Below, in pieces: positions 19,595-28,530 of a DNA stretch of 43,082 nucleotides. Below the pieces are notes generated by a model. That model searched no databases. It saw nothing but the letters and a program-made list of their open reading frames with translations, and was not told where the DNA came from. Made by a program: the position numbers and the translations under genes. Location: positions 8,756 to 51,837 of the forward strand of contig JAAVHR010000016.1 in the NCBI GenBank assembly GCA_014799595.1. The letters are read 5' to 3'. The stretch is from Clostridiales bacterium. Its GTDB lineage: Bacteria; Bacillota; Clostridia; Lachnospirales; Lachnospiraceae. Numbering within the stretch: the first letter of the stretch is position 1; every line of letters begins with the position of its first letter.

Positions 19595-19910
19595 AAAAAA
19601 ATCCCTTGTATGTATTTCTACATACAAGGGACGAAATGTATTCCGCGGTACCACCCTGATTCAGTATCTTCTAAGTGCTTCCTAAAAACACTTCTTAACT
19701 GTTACTATCTCATTATGTGCGTAACGGACACAACCGTTATATCCTACTTGACAAGCGTTCAGATATACAACTCTGGTGTGAAATTCAAATACCATCTGAA
19801 CCAAAGGACTGTTCCAGCCATGCAGTCCTCTCTCTGTTGGAAAATGTTATTCTCTCTGCTTTTTGCAGTGCACCATCTTCGTCTTTTTCTTCAAGTTATA
19901 AAAATCTTTT
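19595..19910 (-). promoter_or_regulatory. T-box leader upstream of pheS (Phe, UUC specifier)
   Basis: Minus strand AGGGTGGTACCGCG at 19657-19644, terminator CCCTTGTATGTA-gaaa-TACATACAAGGG + TTTTTT (19630-19595), Stem I specifier context GAATTTCACACC with TTC at 19782-19780. Confidence 0.9.
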
Positions 19911-19984
19911 CCTTATGATTTTATCACAATAAATCTTCGTGTCAAGTTCTATTTTTTATTTTGCAGGACAAACATATAAATAAG

Positions 19985-20050
19985 GTTACTGTTTTATGTT
20001 CTTGGCACATAGCTTGACAGCAAGTGTCAAGCTTGTGAGTGAACAGTAAC
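19985..20050 (-). mobile_element. MITE-like element, copy E (66 bp)
   Basis: GTTACTGTT ... AACAGTAAC with internal AGCTTGACA..TGTCAAGCT hairpin. Perfect 8-bp flanking duplication TAAATAAG (19977-19984, 20051-20058). Body recurs inverted at 29766. Confidence 0.87.
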
Positions 20051-20057
20051 TAAATAA

Positions 20058-20088
20058 GTTACTATTCAGTCAGAGTCTGAACTGTTAC
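20058..20088. repeat. Short TIR-pair relic
   Basis: GTTACTATTCAG-tcagagt-CTGAACTGTTAC directly adjoining copy E. Confidence 0.5.
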
Positions 20089-20091
20089 AAT

Positions 20092-21243
20092 TCATAACCT
20101 TTCAAGAAATTCCCTTGCTGCTTTAGCTCCACCACATTGCTTAAATCCACTTGATATCTTTTTTGCTGCTAATTTATATTGATTATCTGTGAGAATTCTT
20201 TCTGTAGCTGCAAGTATATCCTCTTTCTTGGTTGTCAGTAATTTTATTCCTGCACCAAGTTCCTCTGCACGTATTGCAACGGCTCCCTGTTCAGGTGTCT
20301 GTGGAAACAAAATCAATGGAACTTCATAATACAAAGCTTCCGAAACAGAATTCATGCCACAATGAGTAAGAAACACATCTGCGATTGACAAAACTGCCAT
20401 TTGATCTACTGAGGTATATACCTTAATATTTTCTGGCAAATCTATGTATTCTTTTTCGTTCTCTCCTAAAGAAATAATTACCTGATAGTCTGTATCCCGA
20501 TATGCCTCTATGCAGTTTCTATAAATTTCTTTATTCTTCATCACTGTTCCCATGGAAATATAAATGGTCTTTTCTGCTGTTTTTTCTATTCTGCTCTCCA
20601 ATGACCGGATAGAAGGTCCAATAAAACAGTATTTATCTGAAAATGTATCTGCACAGGGCTGAAATTCCTTAGATGTATATACAATGGTATTGGTTTCATT
20701 ATCATTCTGAACAATATCCAAAATGCCTTTTATGGGATATCCCTTCTTCTGTAATTTCTTAATCATTTTATTTATCTTAGGCATTGAGAAGAACATTTTA
20801 AATAATCCTCCAACCTCCTGTTTCATATACTTCGAGGAATATTGGTTAAACGCAAATGTAGTAGTTGATGATACATACGGAATATCATACTTCATTGCTG
20901 TAAGTTTCCCCCAGTATGCAATTGAGTCTGATACAATTAAATCCGGCTTAATCTGTGCCACTTTCTCTGCTACCATATCATCTAATGCTAATGTTGACTT
21001 AACTAAAAGTTCTGTAGCAAATGCCATATCCTTTCCTACTCTCTCTCCATTTCCTTTATCCTCCATTTCAAAATCATACGAATCGCAAGGAATAAACTCT
21101 GCTCCTGCTTTTTCTATCTTCTCCCGAAATTGTTCAAAAGAAAAATAAGTAACCTCATGTCCAGCCCCTGTAAGTTCTTTTACTAAATTCAATGTCGGAT
21201 TTGTGTGCCCATGTGCTGGTATGGAAAACCAAACTATTTTCAT
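20092..21243 (-). CDS. MGT-family (macrolide-type) UDP-glycosyltransferase
   Basis: 383 aa; MKIVWFSIPAHGHTNPTLNLVKELTGAGHEVTYFS, C-terminal THCGMNSVSEALYYEVPLILFPQTPEQGAVAIRAEELGAG. Confidence 0.9.
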   Translation of the reverse strand: MKIVWFSIPAHGHTNPTLNLVKELTGAGHEVTYFSFEQFREKIEKAGAEFIPCDSYDFEMEDKGNGERVGKDMAFATELLVKSTLALDDMVAEKVAQIKPDLIVSDSIAYWGKLTAMKYDIPYVSSTTTFAFNQYSSKYMKQEVGGLFKMFFSMPKINKMIKKLQKKGYPIKGILDIVQNDNETNTIVYTSKEFQPCADTFSDKYCFIGPSIRSLESRIEKTAEKTIYISMGTVMKNKEIYRNCIEAYRDTDYQVIISLGENEKEYIDLPENIKVYTSVDQMAVLSIADVFLTHCGMNSVSEALYYEVPLILFPQTPEQGAVAIRAEELGAGIKLLTTKKEDILAATERILTDNQYKLAAKKISSGFKQCGGAKAAREFLERL

Positions 21244-21293
21244 CTTTATCTCCTCTTTTAAATGTATTGAAATTTATAGTTACAATATTTTCA

Positions 21294-21480
21294 AATACAG
21301 TTCAACCATGCAAAAGTATATGTAAAAATTGCACGAAGGAGCTTGCTCATAGAGGGCAAATTGTACATATACTTTTATATGCTTAACGCCATACATAAAT
21401 ATTTTGTCAGCCAATTTATAACAGTTTTAGCCATGTCGTAGTATTCTGGCAAAATATGAATGACATGGCTGAACTGTTAC
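21294..21480 (-). mobile_element. MITE-like element, copy K (~187 bp)
   Basis: Ends in CTGAACTGTTAC. Body is the inverted relative of 15039-15222. The left TIR is degenerate (AATACAGTTCAA), so the start is approximate. Confidence 0.6.
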
Positions 21481-23060
21481 ATTTCCTGCCTTTCTATGAT
21501 GCAGCTATGGGGTTTCATCGTATTGTCCTTATCATAATTGATTCCCACAAGAAGGATTTCACCACTGTATCCTTCCAATGCCTGTGTATAATGTCTGTCT
21601 TTTATCTGCTGTATGGCGGTATCTGCCGTCTTGTTATATTTTAGTTCTACTACGAGTGCAGGATTCCTAGTATGGGGAAGGGGCAAAAATACCACATCTG
21701 CAAAGCCACGTCCTGTTGGCAGTTCCCTGATTAATTTGTAGTCTTTCCTTGCACTGTAATAGGCAAGCCCGATGGCACATCCAAGGGAATTTTCATCGTT
21801 GTAGACCAGTATGGAGGATACTTCCGTATGTGCCTTATCCAGTGCCCTTGCAACACTTTCCCCATCGCCACGCAGAGTATCTTCCAGCAGTTTTTCTGAT
21901 GCCTTCAGGATACGCATAACCTCTGGCCAGCCGCCGACACTCATGGCATTTTCAAATTCCCTGACAATCTCCCTGTTGGGAATAAATACCTCCTCCGTCT
22001 CTGAGTCATATCCAAGATATCCTAAATGAATCAATAATGTCAGCACATCATCCTTTGATTCGAAATTCCGCATATCATTCCGGAAACTGCGTGTATTCAC
22101 TCTGACACGCCCTCCACCAAGCATCTGCACAATATCCGGCCGCAATCCGTCATAGTCCATATCCATATAGACTTTCAGTGCATCATAGGTTTCCGTGGAA
22201 GTCCAATAACTTGAAAAATCCCCACAAGTCATTGCTGCCACAACAGATCTCGGATTGTATATGTGCTTAAACCTCTTGAACATATATCCGTCATACCAAC
22301 TTCCGGTTTCGGCAAAATCCATCTCATACCGTTCACACAATCCCTTTACTTCCTCTTCTGTGAAACCTGTATATTCCTCAAAAACATACTGATTTGTCAT
22401 GGAATATTCCCAGAACATATTCAGTGCTGAATGCTGCCCGTACTTTTTCACAGGGAGGATTCCCGTCATATAGGCAAGTGCCACATAGGACTGGTCTTTT
22501 AAAAGATATCTTAAAAAATCAAGATATTCTTTCTGCAGTTCTTCCGATTCCTGCCTTTCACGCATCACACAGTCCCACTCATCGATGAGGAAAATAAATT
22601 GTTTATCTGTATTTTCATAAATCTGTTCCAGTACAGCAGCAAGAATCGTTTCCCCCTCCGAAAACATTTCCCCATACACCTTGCGGATATCCTCAATAAC
22701 AACCTGTTCCAGACATTCCGTAAACTCCATATTTTTTGCTCTTTTTGCCCTTATTAGAAACTGTTGCATATTTAGAAATATTACTTCATATTTATTCAAA
22801 TGAGTCTGAAAAGTTTTATCTTTTTCTATTTTGTATCCTGCAAATAAATCTGACGAATCATAGCCCCTGCTATAATATGCTGCAAGCATTTTGAGTGCCA
22901 TAGACTTTCCGAAACGTCTTGGTCTGCTGACACAGATAAACTTTTGTTCTGTATTTATTAAATGATTTGTACAAGCAATTAATCCTGTCTTATCTACATA
23001 AATTTCAGAATTAATTGCCTCTTGAAACCCCTTATTTTTTGGATTCAGATAAATTCCCAT
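21477..23060 (-). CDS. AAA-ATPase-like protein with C-terminal PD-(D/E)XK nuclease-like domain
   Basis: 527 aa; YVDKTGLIACTNHLINTEQKFICVSRPRRFGKSMALKMLAAYYSRG (Walker A-like), FIFLIDEWDCVM (Walker B), NPALVVELKYNKTADTAIQQIKDRHY (nuclease-like core). Confidence 0.9.
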   Translation of the reverse strand: MGIYLNPKNKGFQEAINSEIYVDKTGLIACTNHLINTEQKFICVSRPRRFGKSMALKMLAAYYSRGYDSSDLFAGYKIEKDKTFQTHLNKYEVIFLNMQQFLIRAKRAKNMEFTECLEQVVIEDIRKVYGEMFSEGETILAAVLEQIYENTDKQFIFLIDEWDCVMRERQESEELQKEYLDFLRYLLKDQSYVALAYMTGILPVKKYGQHSALNMFWEYSMTNQYVFEEYTGFTEEEVKGLCERYEMDFAETGSWYDGYMFKRFKHIYNPRSVVAAMTCGDFSSYWTSTETYDALKVYMDMDYDGLRPDIVQMLGGGRVRVNTRSFRNDMRNFESKDDVLTLLIHLGYLGYDSETEEVFIPNREIVREFENAMSVGGWPEVMRILKASEKLLEDTLRGDGESVARALDKAHTEVSSILVYNDENSLGCAIGLAYYSARKDYKLIRELPTGRGFADVVFLPLPHTRNPALVVELKYNKTADTAIQQIKDRHYTQALEGYSGEILLVGINYDKDNTMKPHSCIIERQEM

Positions 23061-23091
23061 AAAAGATACCTCCCTTATTTTTAGCCCTTCT

Positions 23092-23104
23092 GTAACTGTT
23101 CAGG
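23092..23104. repeat. Solo TIR-like sequence
   Basis: GTAACTGTTCAGG upstream of the AAA-ATPase gene; no convincing partner end nearby. Confidence 0.4.
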
Positions 23105-23335
23105 TTTACATTCTACCTTTCTTTAGCAGTTATTAAAAAACTACAACATATTATAACACAAAATAATTAAGGTATGGGTACTGATTTGATATGCTTGTAA
23201 AAATTTCGAAAGAACAAATAAGAATAAATTTTCATTCTGAAGGCGGCAGAATGAGGCGTAGTGGTGGCTACGTCGATTGACACCAACACAGCAGATGGAA
23301 ATTTAAGCAAGTAAAAACATCATTATTTAACTGCC

Positions 23336-24463
23336 TTAATAATATTCTACATTTCCATCCATAAGAAGCCACATCGGACGAAACAACTGGGATATCTGCC
23401 AGCATCCAAATCCGTACAAAGGATATTCCCTCAACAAATTATATTTTGCCCATATACTTCTTGCATCTTCAAACCAGACTTCATGAGTTGTATTTCCCAC
23501 AACATAATGAAAATAAGGAGTTTGTGCTTTTTCATCAAATTCTATTACAGCCTGATTGGCAATAGCAATTTGCACTGCTTCTATATTTCCAATAGTTCGT
23601 GCTTTCGATTCCCCCCGTACATAAGGAAGTGTCCAGTCATAACCATAATTGGGAATTCCCATCGTAATTTTTTCTTTTGGAATCTCGCTTACTGCATAGT
23701 CTAATACCTGCCTTACTTTATCCAGAGGGGCTACTGCCATAGCAGGTCCATACGTATATCCCCACTCATAAGTCATGACAAATACTCTTGTTGCAGCCTC
23801 TCCTAATGCCCTATAATCCTTTCCTTCATATAAGAGTCCCTGTTGGTCTGCTGAGGTTTTTGGTGCAAGATCTACTGTCACCTCACCTCCCAATTCCTCC
23901 ATCATTAATGTAACATCTCTGACAAATTCTGTAAATAAATCCCTGTCTTCTGCCAAAATATATTCAAAATCTACATTAACGCCTCGATAACCACCTTGTA
24001 GTACCTCTTCATATAAATTTTGAATCAAAAAATTTCTGGCTGTAGTATTCGAAAGCATCCGATGTATCAATTGGTTACTAAAATTTCCATCTGGACCAAA
24101 TGGCGTTAATGTAATTACCGGACTTGTTCCATAAGTAAGAGCTTCATCTACCATCCAGTCTACTGGAAGCACAGGTTCTATCAACTCTCCCTCTGGAGTA
24201 AATCCATAAGAAAATACAGAAAGTTCTGAAAGGAATGGTAAAGTCTGCTGTAACACCCATGGGTTGATAAAAGGATAGGCAAACCCATTAGCAAAAATTC
24301 CCCGATTTGCCATAAAAGACTCTGTTAAAATTAACAGAGCCTGACCTATTGCAAGTGCATAAGGATATGCCAATTGATTTGCCTCAATAATCCATTGTAC
24401 TGGTACTGCAAACTGTGTGGCAATCCGATCCACACTGTCTCCTTCTTTTACAACATAAATAAT
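23336..24463 (-). CDS. LysM domain + GH18 protein (YaaH/SleL-like, spore cortex-type)
   Basis: MIIYVVKEGDSVDRIATQFAVPVQWIIEANQLAYPYALAIGQALLIL (LysM), then VNVDFEYILAEDRDLFTEFVRDV and TMGIPNYGYDWTLPY (GH18). Confidence 0.88.
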   Translation of the reverse strand: MIYVVKEGDSVDRIATQFAVPVQWIIEANQLAYPYALAIGQALLILTESFMANRGIFANGFAYPFINPWVLQQTLPFLSELSVFSYGFTPEGELIEPVLPVDWMVDEALTYGTSPVITLTPFGPDGNFSNQLIHRMLSNTTARNFLIQNLYEEVLQGGYRGVNVDFEYILAEDRDLFTEFVRDVTLMMEELGGEVTVDLAPKTSADQQGLLYEGKDYRALGEAATRVFVMTYEWGYTYGPAMAVAPLDKVRQVLDYAVSEIPKEKITMGIPNYGYDWTLPYVRGESKARTIGNIEAVQIAIANQAVIEFDEKAQTPYFHYVVGNTTHEVWFEDARSIWAKYNLLREYPLYGFGCWQISQLFRPMWLLMDGNVEYY

Positions 24464-24577
24464 CATTTCAAATCTGCTCCCTTCGTCTTGAAGGATTTGC
24501 TGCTTACATGATTTTATGTAGTTTTGCATTGTTTTATGTCTTATTCCTTTGTCTGATGTTCTAATTTTTGTCTAATT

Positions 24578-24605
24578 GTAACTGTTCAGAAGCATGAACA
24601 GTTAC
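24578..24605. repeat. 28-bp TIR-TIR palindrome, copy N
   Basis: GTAACTGTTCA-GAAGCA-TGAACAGTTAC, followed by CTGCAATATAAGTCATGAATAATTGAGG (second repeat type). No clear TSD. Confidence 0.6.
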
Positions 24606-24729
24606 CCTAGCTGCAATATAAGTCATGAATAATTGAGGTTTTATCTTGTTATTTAAAACTTTTATTGTTATACTAAATGCATAACAAATATTTTAAAATA
24701 CTCCTATATCAGGAAAGGATGGATAAGTT

Positions 24730-25281
24730 ATGGCAAACACAATGATTTTTTTAGCCAATGGATTTGAAGAAATTGAAGGACTTATGGTGGTAGATTTACT
24801 CCGTCGGGCAAAATTGAATATCGAGATGGTTTCTACTACTGGAGATATTATGGTAACTGGTTCCCATGGCATTACAGTAAAAGCAGATGCCCTAATTGAA
24901 GATGCAGACTTCTCCAAGGCAGATGCATTTGTACTTCCAGGTGGTATGCCTGGAACCCGTAATCTCCAATCACATAGTTTACTTAATGAAGAATTAAGGA
25001 AAGCGAATGAGGCAGGCAAATTATTATGTGCAATCTGTGCTGCACCTTTGGTGCTAGGTGCCAATCATATTTTAGAAGGCAAAAACGCATGTTGTTATCC
25101 TGGATTTGAAGAAGAACTTCTAGGTGCAATTACCAATGAAAATCCTGTCACGCATGACGGTAATACCATAACCAGCCGTGGACTGGGAACTGCCATTGCC
25201 TTTGCTGCGGAAATTATTACTACACTTTGTGATAAAGAAACTGCAAATCAGGTTTTGGAATCTATTATTTATGTTAAATAA
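24730..25281 (+). CDS. DJ-1/PfpI family protein
   Basis: 183 aa; MIFLANGFEEIEGLMVVDLLRRA, nucleophile region LLCAICAAPLVLG. Confidence 0.92.
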   Translation: MANTMIFLANGFEEIEGLMVVDLLRRAKLNIEMVSTTGDIMVTGSHGITVKADALIEDADFSKADAFVLPGGMPGTRNLQSHSLLNEELRKANEAGKLLCAICAAPLVLGANHILEGKNACCYPGFEEELLGAITNENPVTHDGNTITSRGLGTAIAFAAEIITTLCDKETANQVLESIIYVK

Positions 25282-25299
25282 ATTGAACAAAAGATTTTT

Positions 25300-25341
25300 A
25301 AAAAAAGGCTGTTGCACTAAGTTATTACAACAGCCTTTTTT
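25300..25341 (+). terminator. Rho-independent terminator after the DJ-1 gene
   Basis: AAAAAAGGCTGTTG-cactaagttatta-CAACAGCCTTTTTT. Confidence 0.85.
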
Positions 25342-25363
25342 CTATCACTCTTTAATTTCTACT

Positions 25364-25487
25364 ATATCTGTTCAGTACCTGAACAGATATGAGATTTTAG
25401 CCCATAAAAATTCGCAAAGCGAAGGGCTAAAATCTTGTAAAACTCGGATTTATCAAGCAAATCCTCGAGTATGTTCTGAACAATTAA
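25364..25487 (+). mobile_element. MITE-like element, copy C (124 bp)
   Basis: ATATCTGTTCAG ... CTGAACAATTAA (degenerate TIRs). Inverted copy of 32395-32518. Flanks TTTCTACT / TTTTTACT match 7/8. Confidence 0.85.
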
Positions 25488-25490
25488 TTT

Positions 25491-26549
25491 TTACTTTCTT
25501 AAACTTCGTCTCATAGCATCCTGATTGATACAATGATACAATGCATCATTTTCATCAATTTTCCCATCTTTATATAACTTTAGAATACTGTCATCCATAG
25601 CAATCATTCCATCTTCTTTGGAGGTAGCAATTGTTGCTGGTATCTGGTGAACCTTTCCATCACGGATCAGGGTACGTACTGCATTATTAACCTTTAAAAT
25701 TTCAAATGCAGGAGCCAGTTTACCATTCACTGTAGGTATTAATTGTTGAGAAATCACCGCCTCTAAAACCATGGAAAGCTGGAAACGTATTTGTTGTTGT
25801 TGTTCTGGTGGAAAAACATCTACAATACGGTCAATCGTATTGGATGCTCCAACTGTATGTAAGGTAGACAACACCAAATGTCCTGTCTCAGCGGCAGTCA
25901 TCGCAATCTCAATGGTCTCTAAATCCCGCATTTCTCCAATCAAAATAACATCTGGTGCTTCACGAAGTGCTGCTTTTAATGCTCTGCTGTAATTGGCACT
26001 ATCTATACCAATCTCTCTTTGACTGACAATACTCTTATTATGTGCATGAAGAAACTCAATAGGATCTTCCAAAGTTAAAATATGACAATTCCGGCTTCTA
26101 TTAATTTTGTCAATAATATATGCTAATGTGGTACTTTTTCCACTTCCCGCAGAACCAGTAACTAATATCAATCCCTTTTGTTTTTTTCCAATATCCAAAA
26201 TCGTCTGTGGAATTCCCATTATCTGTACATGTGGTAATTCAAAATTTACCACTCGGAGAACAGCTCCCCAAGAACCTCTCTGTTTAAACACATTTACACG
26301 GAATCGTCCGACATGTGGAACAGATATAGAAAAATCATCATCTCCTAATTCTCTATTCTGGTTATTTCTTCCTGCAAGAACATAGAAACGGTCAATCAAT
26401 ACAGATAACTCATCTGGTAGTAATATCTGTTTCTCTTGTTTTTCAATAACCCCATTAATTTTAAAGGAAACTGGTTGCCCTACCACCAAAAAAATATCTG
26501 ATGCACTTTTCTCTACTGCCAGTTTTAACATTTCTTCCAATGATATCAT
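25491..26549 (-). CDS. pilT: PilT-type twitching ATPase
   Basis: VTGSAGSGKSTTLAYIIDKIN (Walker A), ILIGEMRDLETIEIAMTAAETGHLVLSTLHT, and NAVRTLIRDGKVHQIPATI, matching the PilT AIRNLIRE-type motif. Confidence 0.9.
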   Translation of the reverse strand: MISLEEMLKLAVEKSASDIFLVVGQPVSFKINGVIEKQEKQILLPDELSVLIDRFYVLAGRNNQNRELGDDDFSISVPHVGRFRVNVFKQRGSWGAVLRVVNFELPHVQIMGIPQTILDIGKKQKGLILVTGSAGSGKSTTLAYIIDKINRSRNCHILTLEDPIEFLHAHNKSIVSQREIGIDSANYSRALKAALREAPDVILIGEMRDLETIEIAMTAAETGHLVLSTLHTVGASNTIDRIVDVFPPEQQQQIRFQLSMVLEAVISQQLIPTVNGKLAPAFEILKVNNAVRTLIRDGKVHQIPATIATSKEDGMIAMDDSILKLYKDGKIDENDALYHCINQDAMRRSLRK

Positions 26550-26560
26550 ATCCTGCCTCC

Positions 26561-27091
26561 CTACTCTGCTGTTATTAAACCATCCCACAACTCTACATTT
26601 TGTTCAAATTCCTCTATATCCCCTGCAGCTTTTACCATACGCCATACCTCTACAGAAAGACGGCGATCTCCATATAATGCCAATTTGACTTCCAATTGTA
26701 TTCCTTCCCTTATTGGAATTGCATACTCTATTGTTCCTAGCTTATCCTCTGGCTTTCCAGTAAAAATTACAATGTCTTCCAAATTAAGCTTCACATTTTG
26801 AAGCTTTTCCAGTTTCTCTTGTCCAGAAACATTTATATTTTTAAGCTTCTCTTCTAATTCTTCTACCTTAGAACTTTCTATGACCTGTTGTATATAACAC
26901 AAGGCATACTCTGCCACTCCATCTGCCGTATAATATTCCTGCACACTTTCTCCTGTTCTTTTAGCTAATTGCAATTCGCTGTTAGATGCACGAATTGACA
27001 AAAGAGCAAAGACGGATAAAGCAAATACCAGTAAAATCAGGACAACAGATGAAGTTCCTACATTGATTATTAAACCTTTATTTTCTTTCAT
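26561..27091 (-). CDS. Pilus-associated (PilX-like) membrane protein
   Basis: 176 aa, single N-terminal TM (VGTSSVVLILLVFALSVFALLSIRASNSELQLAKRTGESVQEYYTADGVAEYAL), between pilT and pseudopilin genes. Confidence 0.6.
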   Translation of the reverse strand: MKENKGLIINVGTSSVVLILLVFALSVFALLSIRASNSELQLAKRTGESVQEYYTADGVAEYALCYIQQVIESSKVEELEEKLKNINVSGQEKLEKLQNVKLNLEDIVIFTGKPEDKLGTIEYAIPIREGIQLEVKLALYGDRRLSVEVWRMVKAAGDIEEFEQNVELWDGLITAE

Positions 27092-27115
27092 AAAACTTTG
27101 CTCCCTCCTGATATC

Positions 27116-27664
27116 CTATTCTGATTTTGTATCCTGCAAATGGGAAAAACTCATATGATATAATTCCTCACTATCCTTTTCCCCCATGACGGACACATAT
27201 CCCTTTAAACGATATATGTACACTTCATAATTTGCCATAACACTACCTTGTACCTGCTCTTCATAAGGAATAACAATGACACTGTAAGTATCTTCCTCTT
27301 TTACGGTTTCCCAGTTCTCGTCAAAATGCCCAGTATATACAGCAATGCCATCCTTCATATCTTCCGATTCATCAATTTTACTAATTTCATAACTACCATT
27401 TTTCTGCTGTGTAATCCGTCCAACAGTCTTTTCTAACCCAAGATCACCTGCTGCCTCTTCAAAAACTTCATAAGATTTCACCGTTTCAGCAATGGTCTCT
27501 GCCAAAACTACCGCTTTACTCTTGTCCTTCGCCCTATTTTGCAGGGTATTCGCAGATAAAAACAATTCCAATATAAATACACTTGCAACTGCAAAAATTC
27601 CAATAGTAATAATGATTTCTAACATAGGCATCTTTGCAGAACGTGATTCTAATCCCTTCGCCAT
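27116..27664 (-). CDS. Pseudopilin-like protein
   Basis: 182 aa; KMPMLEIIITIGIFAVASVFILELFLSANTLQNRAKDKSKAVVLAETIAE resembles a pilin N-terminal helix with a conserved Glu. Confidence 0.65.
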   Translation of the reverse strand: MAKGLESRSAKMPMLEIIITIGIFAVASVFILELFLSANTLQNRAKDKSKAVVLAETIAETVKSYEVFEEAAGDLGLEKTVGRITQQKNGSYEISKIDESEDMKDGIAVYTGHFDENWETVKEEDTYSVIVIPYEEQVQGSVMANYEVYIYRLKGYVSVMGEKDSEELYHMSFSHLQDTKSE

Positions 27665-27667
27665 AAT

Positions 27668-28177
27668 CTACTCCAATCCTTGTTCTTCTAAACTTCTTTG
27701 TGTACTACGTAACGACAACACAAGGTTCTCCTCTTCTTCTCCGTTACCTGCCACAAATTGCAAACGGTTATCTTCTATACTATTGACCTGAAACTTGGTA
27801 AGATCGGTTACTTCCAGCCCATCTGCCAGTTTATATTCCATACCTTCCTCCTGAAACAATTCCCGAAGTTTCCCTTTATAGCAATAAATCATGGTCCGAT
27901 AAGTTCCACTTTGTAATTCTTCCCGCAAAACCAGAATTGGCACACCTTCTTCTTCCGTAATAGAAATACTATCCGATCTATCGCACTGTCTTACCTTCGT
28001 TGCCACATAAGAAAGGGATGCACGAAGGGAGAAATTCTCTGCATTATTCTCTACAATGTTTTTATATACATGAACACCTACATTTACCAAGACCAGCGAA
28101 CCTATAACAAAACTACACAAAATCGCTAAAATTCCAGCATAGTTGGCAATCCATGTACCTGGCTGTTTCTTCTCCAA
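27668..28177 (-). CDS. Pilus-cluster protein (DUF4860-like)
   Basis: 169 aa; N-terminal TM, then SLSYVATKVRQCDRSDSISI and a beta-rich tail. Confidence 0.6.
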   Translation of the reverse strand: MEKKQPGTWIANYAGILAILCSFVIGSLVLVNVGVHVYKNIVENNAENFSLRASLSYVATKVRQCDRSDSISITEEEGVPILVLREELQSGTYRTMIYCYKGKLRELFQEEGMEYKLADGLEVTDLTKFQVNSIEDNRLQFVAGNGEEEENLVLSLRSTQRSLEEQGLE

Positions 28178-28191
28178 TCTAATCCCTCCTC

Positions 28192-28518
28192 TTATTCTCT
28201 TTCAAACACATCTATATTCGGCATAACATTGGATGCAAATACTTCATAATCTATAAAATATTTGTCATGATTATATTCTAAACCATAATTCTTTTCTAAA
28301 TATTCTACATTGCTAGGATATTCTCCTTCAATGGTATAACATTGTACAACTGCTTTTCTGGCAGATTGCCGAAGCAAGTCTATGTTCTGCATATTACTTA
28401 TATAATCAAAGTAAAATCCTCCTGCCAGAAGAGCACCAACAACCACCAAGAATGTAATACCTGGAAATAAGAATTCTTGTTTCCACCCAGAATAATCTTT
28501 CATTTTTAAACTTTTCAA
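28192..28518 (-). CDS. Pilin/pseudopilin-like single-TM protein
   Basis: 108 aa; TM then RQSARKAVVQCYTIEGEYPSNVEYLEKNYGLEYNHDKYFIDYEVFASNVMPNIDVF, resembling small pilin-like globular domains. Confidence 0.6.
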   Translation of the reverse strand: MKSLKMKDYSGWKQEFLFPGITFLVVVGALLAGGFYFDYISNMQNIDLLRQSARKAVVQCYTIEGEYPSNVEYLEKNYGLEYNHDKYFIDYEVFASNVMPNIDVFERE

Positions 28519-28530
28519 GGTTCCTCCCCC

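Noticed and set aside
21294-23104. AAA-ATPase gene as cargo of a composite element bounded by the TIRs at 21469-21480 and 23092-23103
   Set aside because: The TIR orientation is wrong: 21469-21480 is a right end and 23092 is a left end, so the gene lies in flanking DNA.
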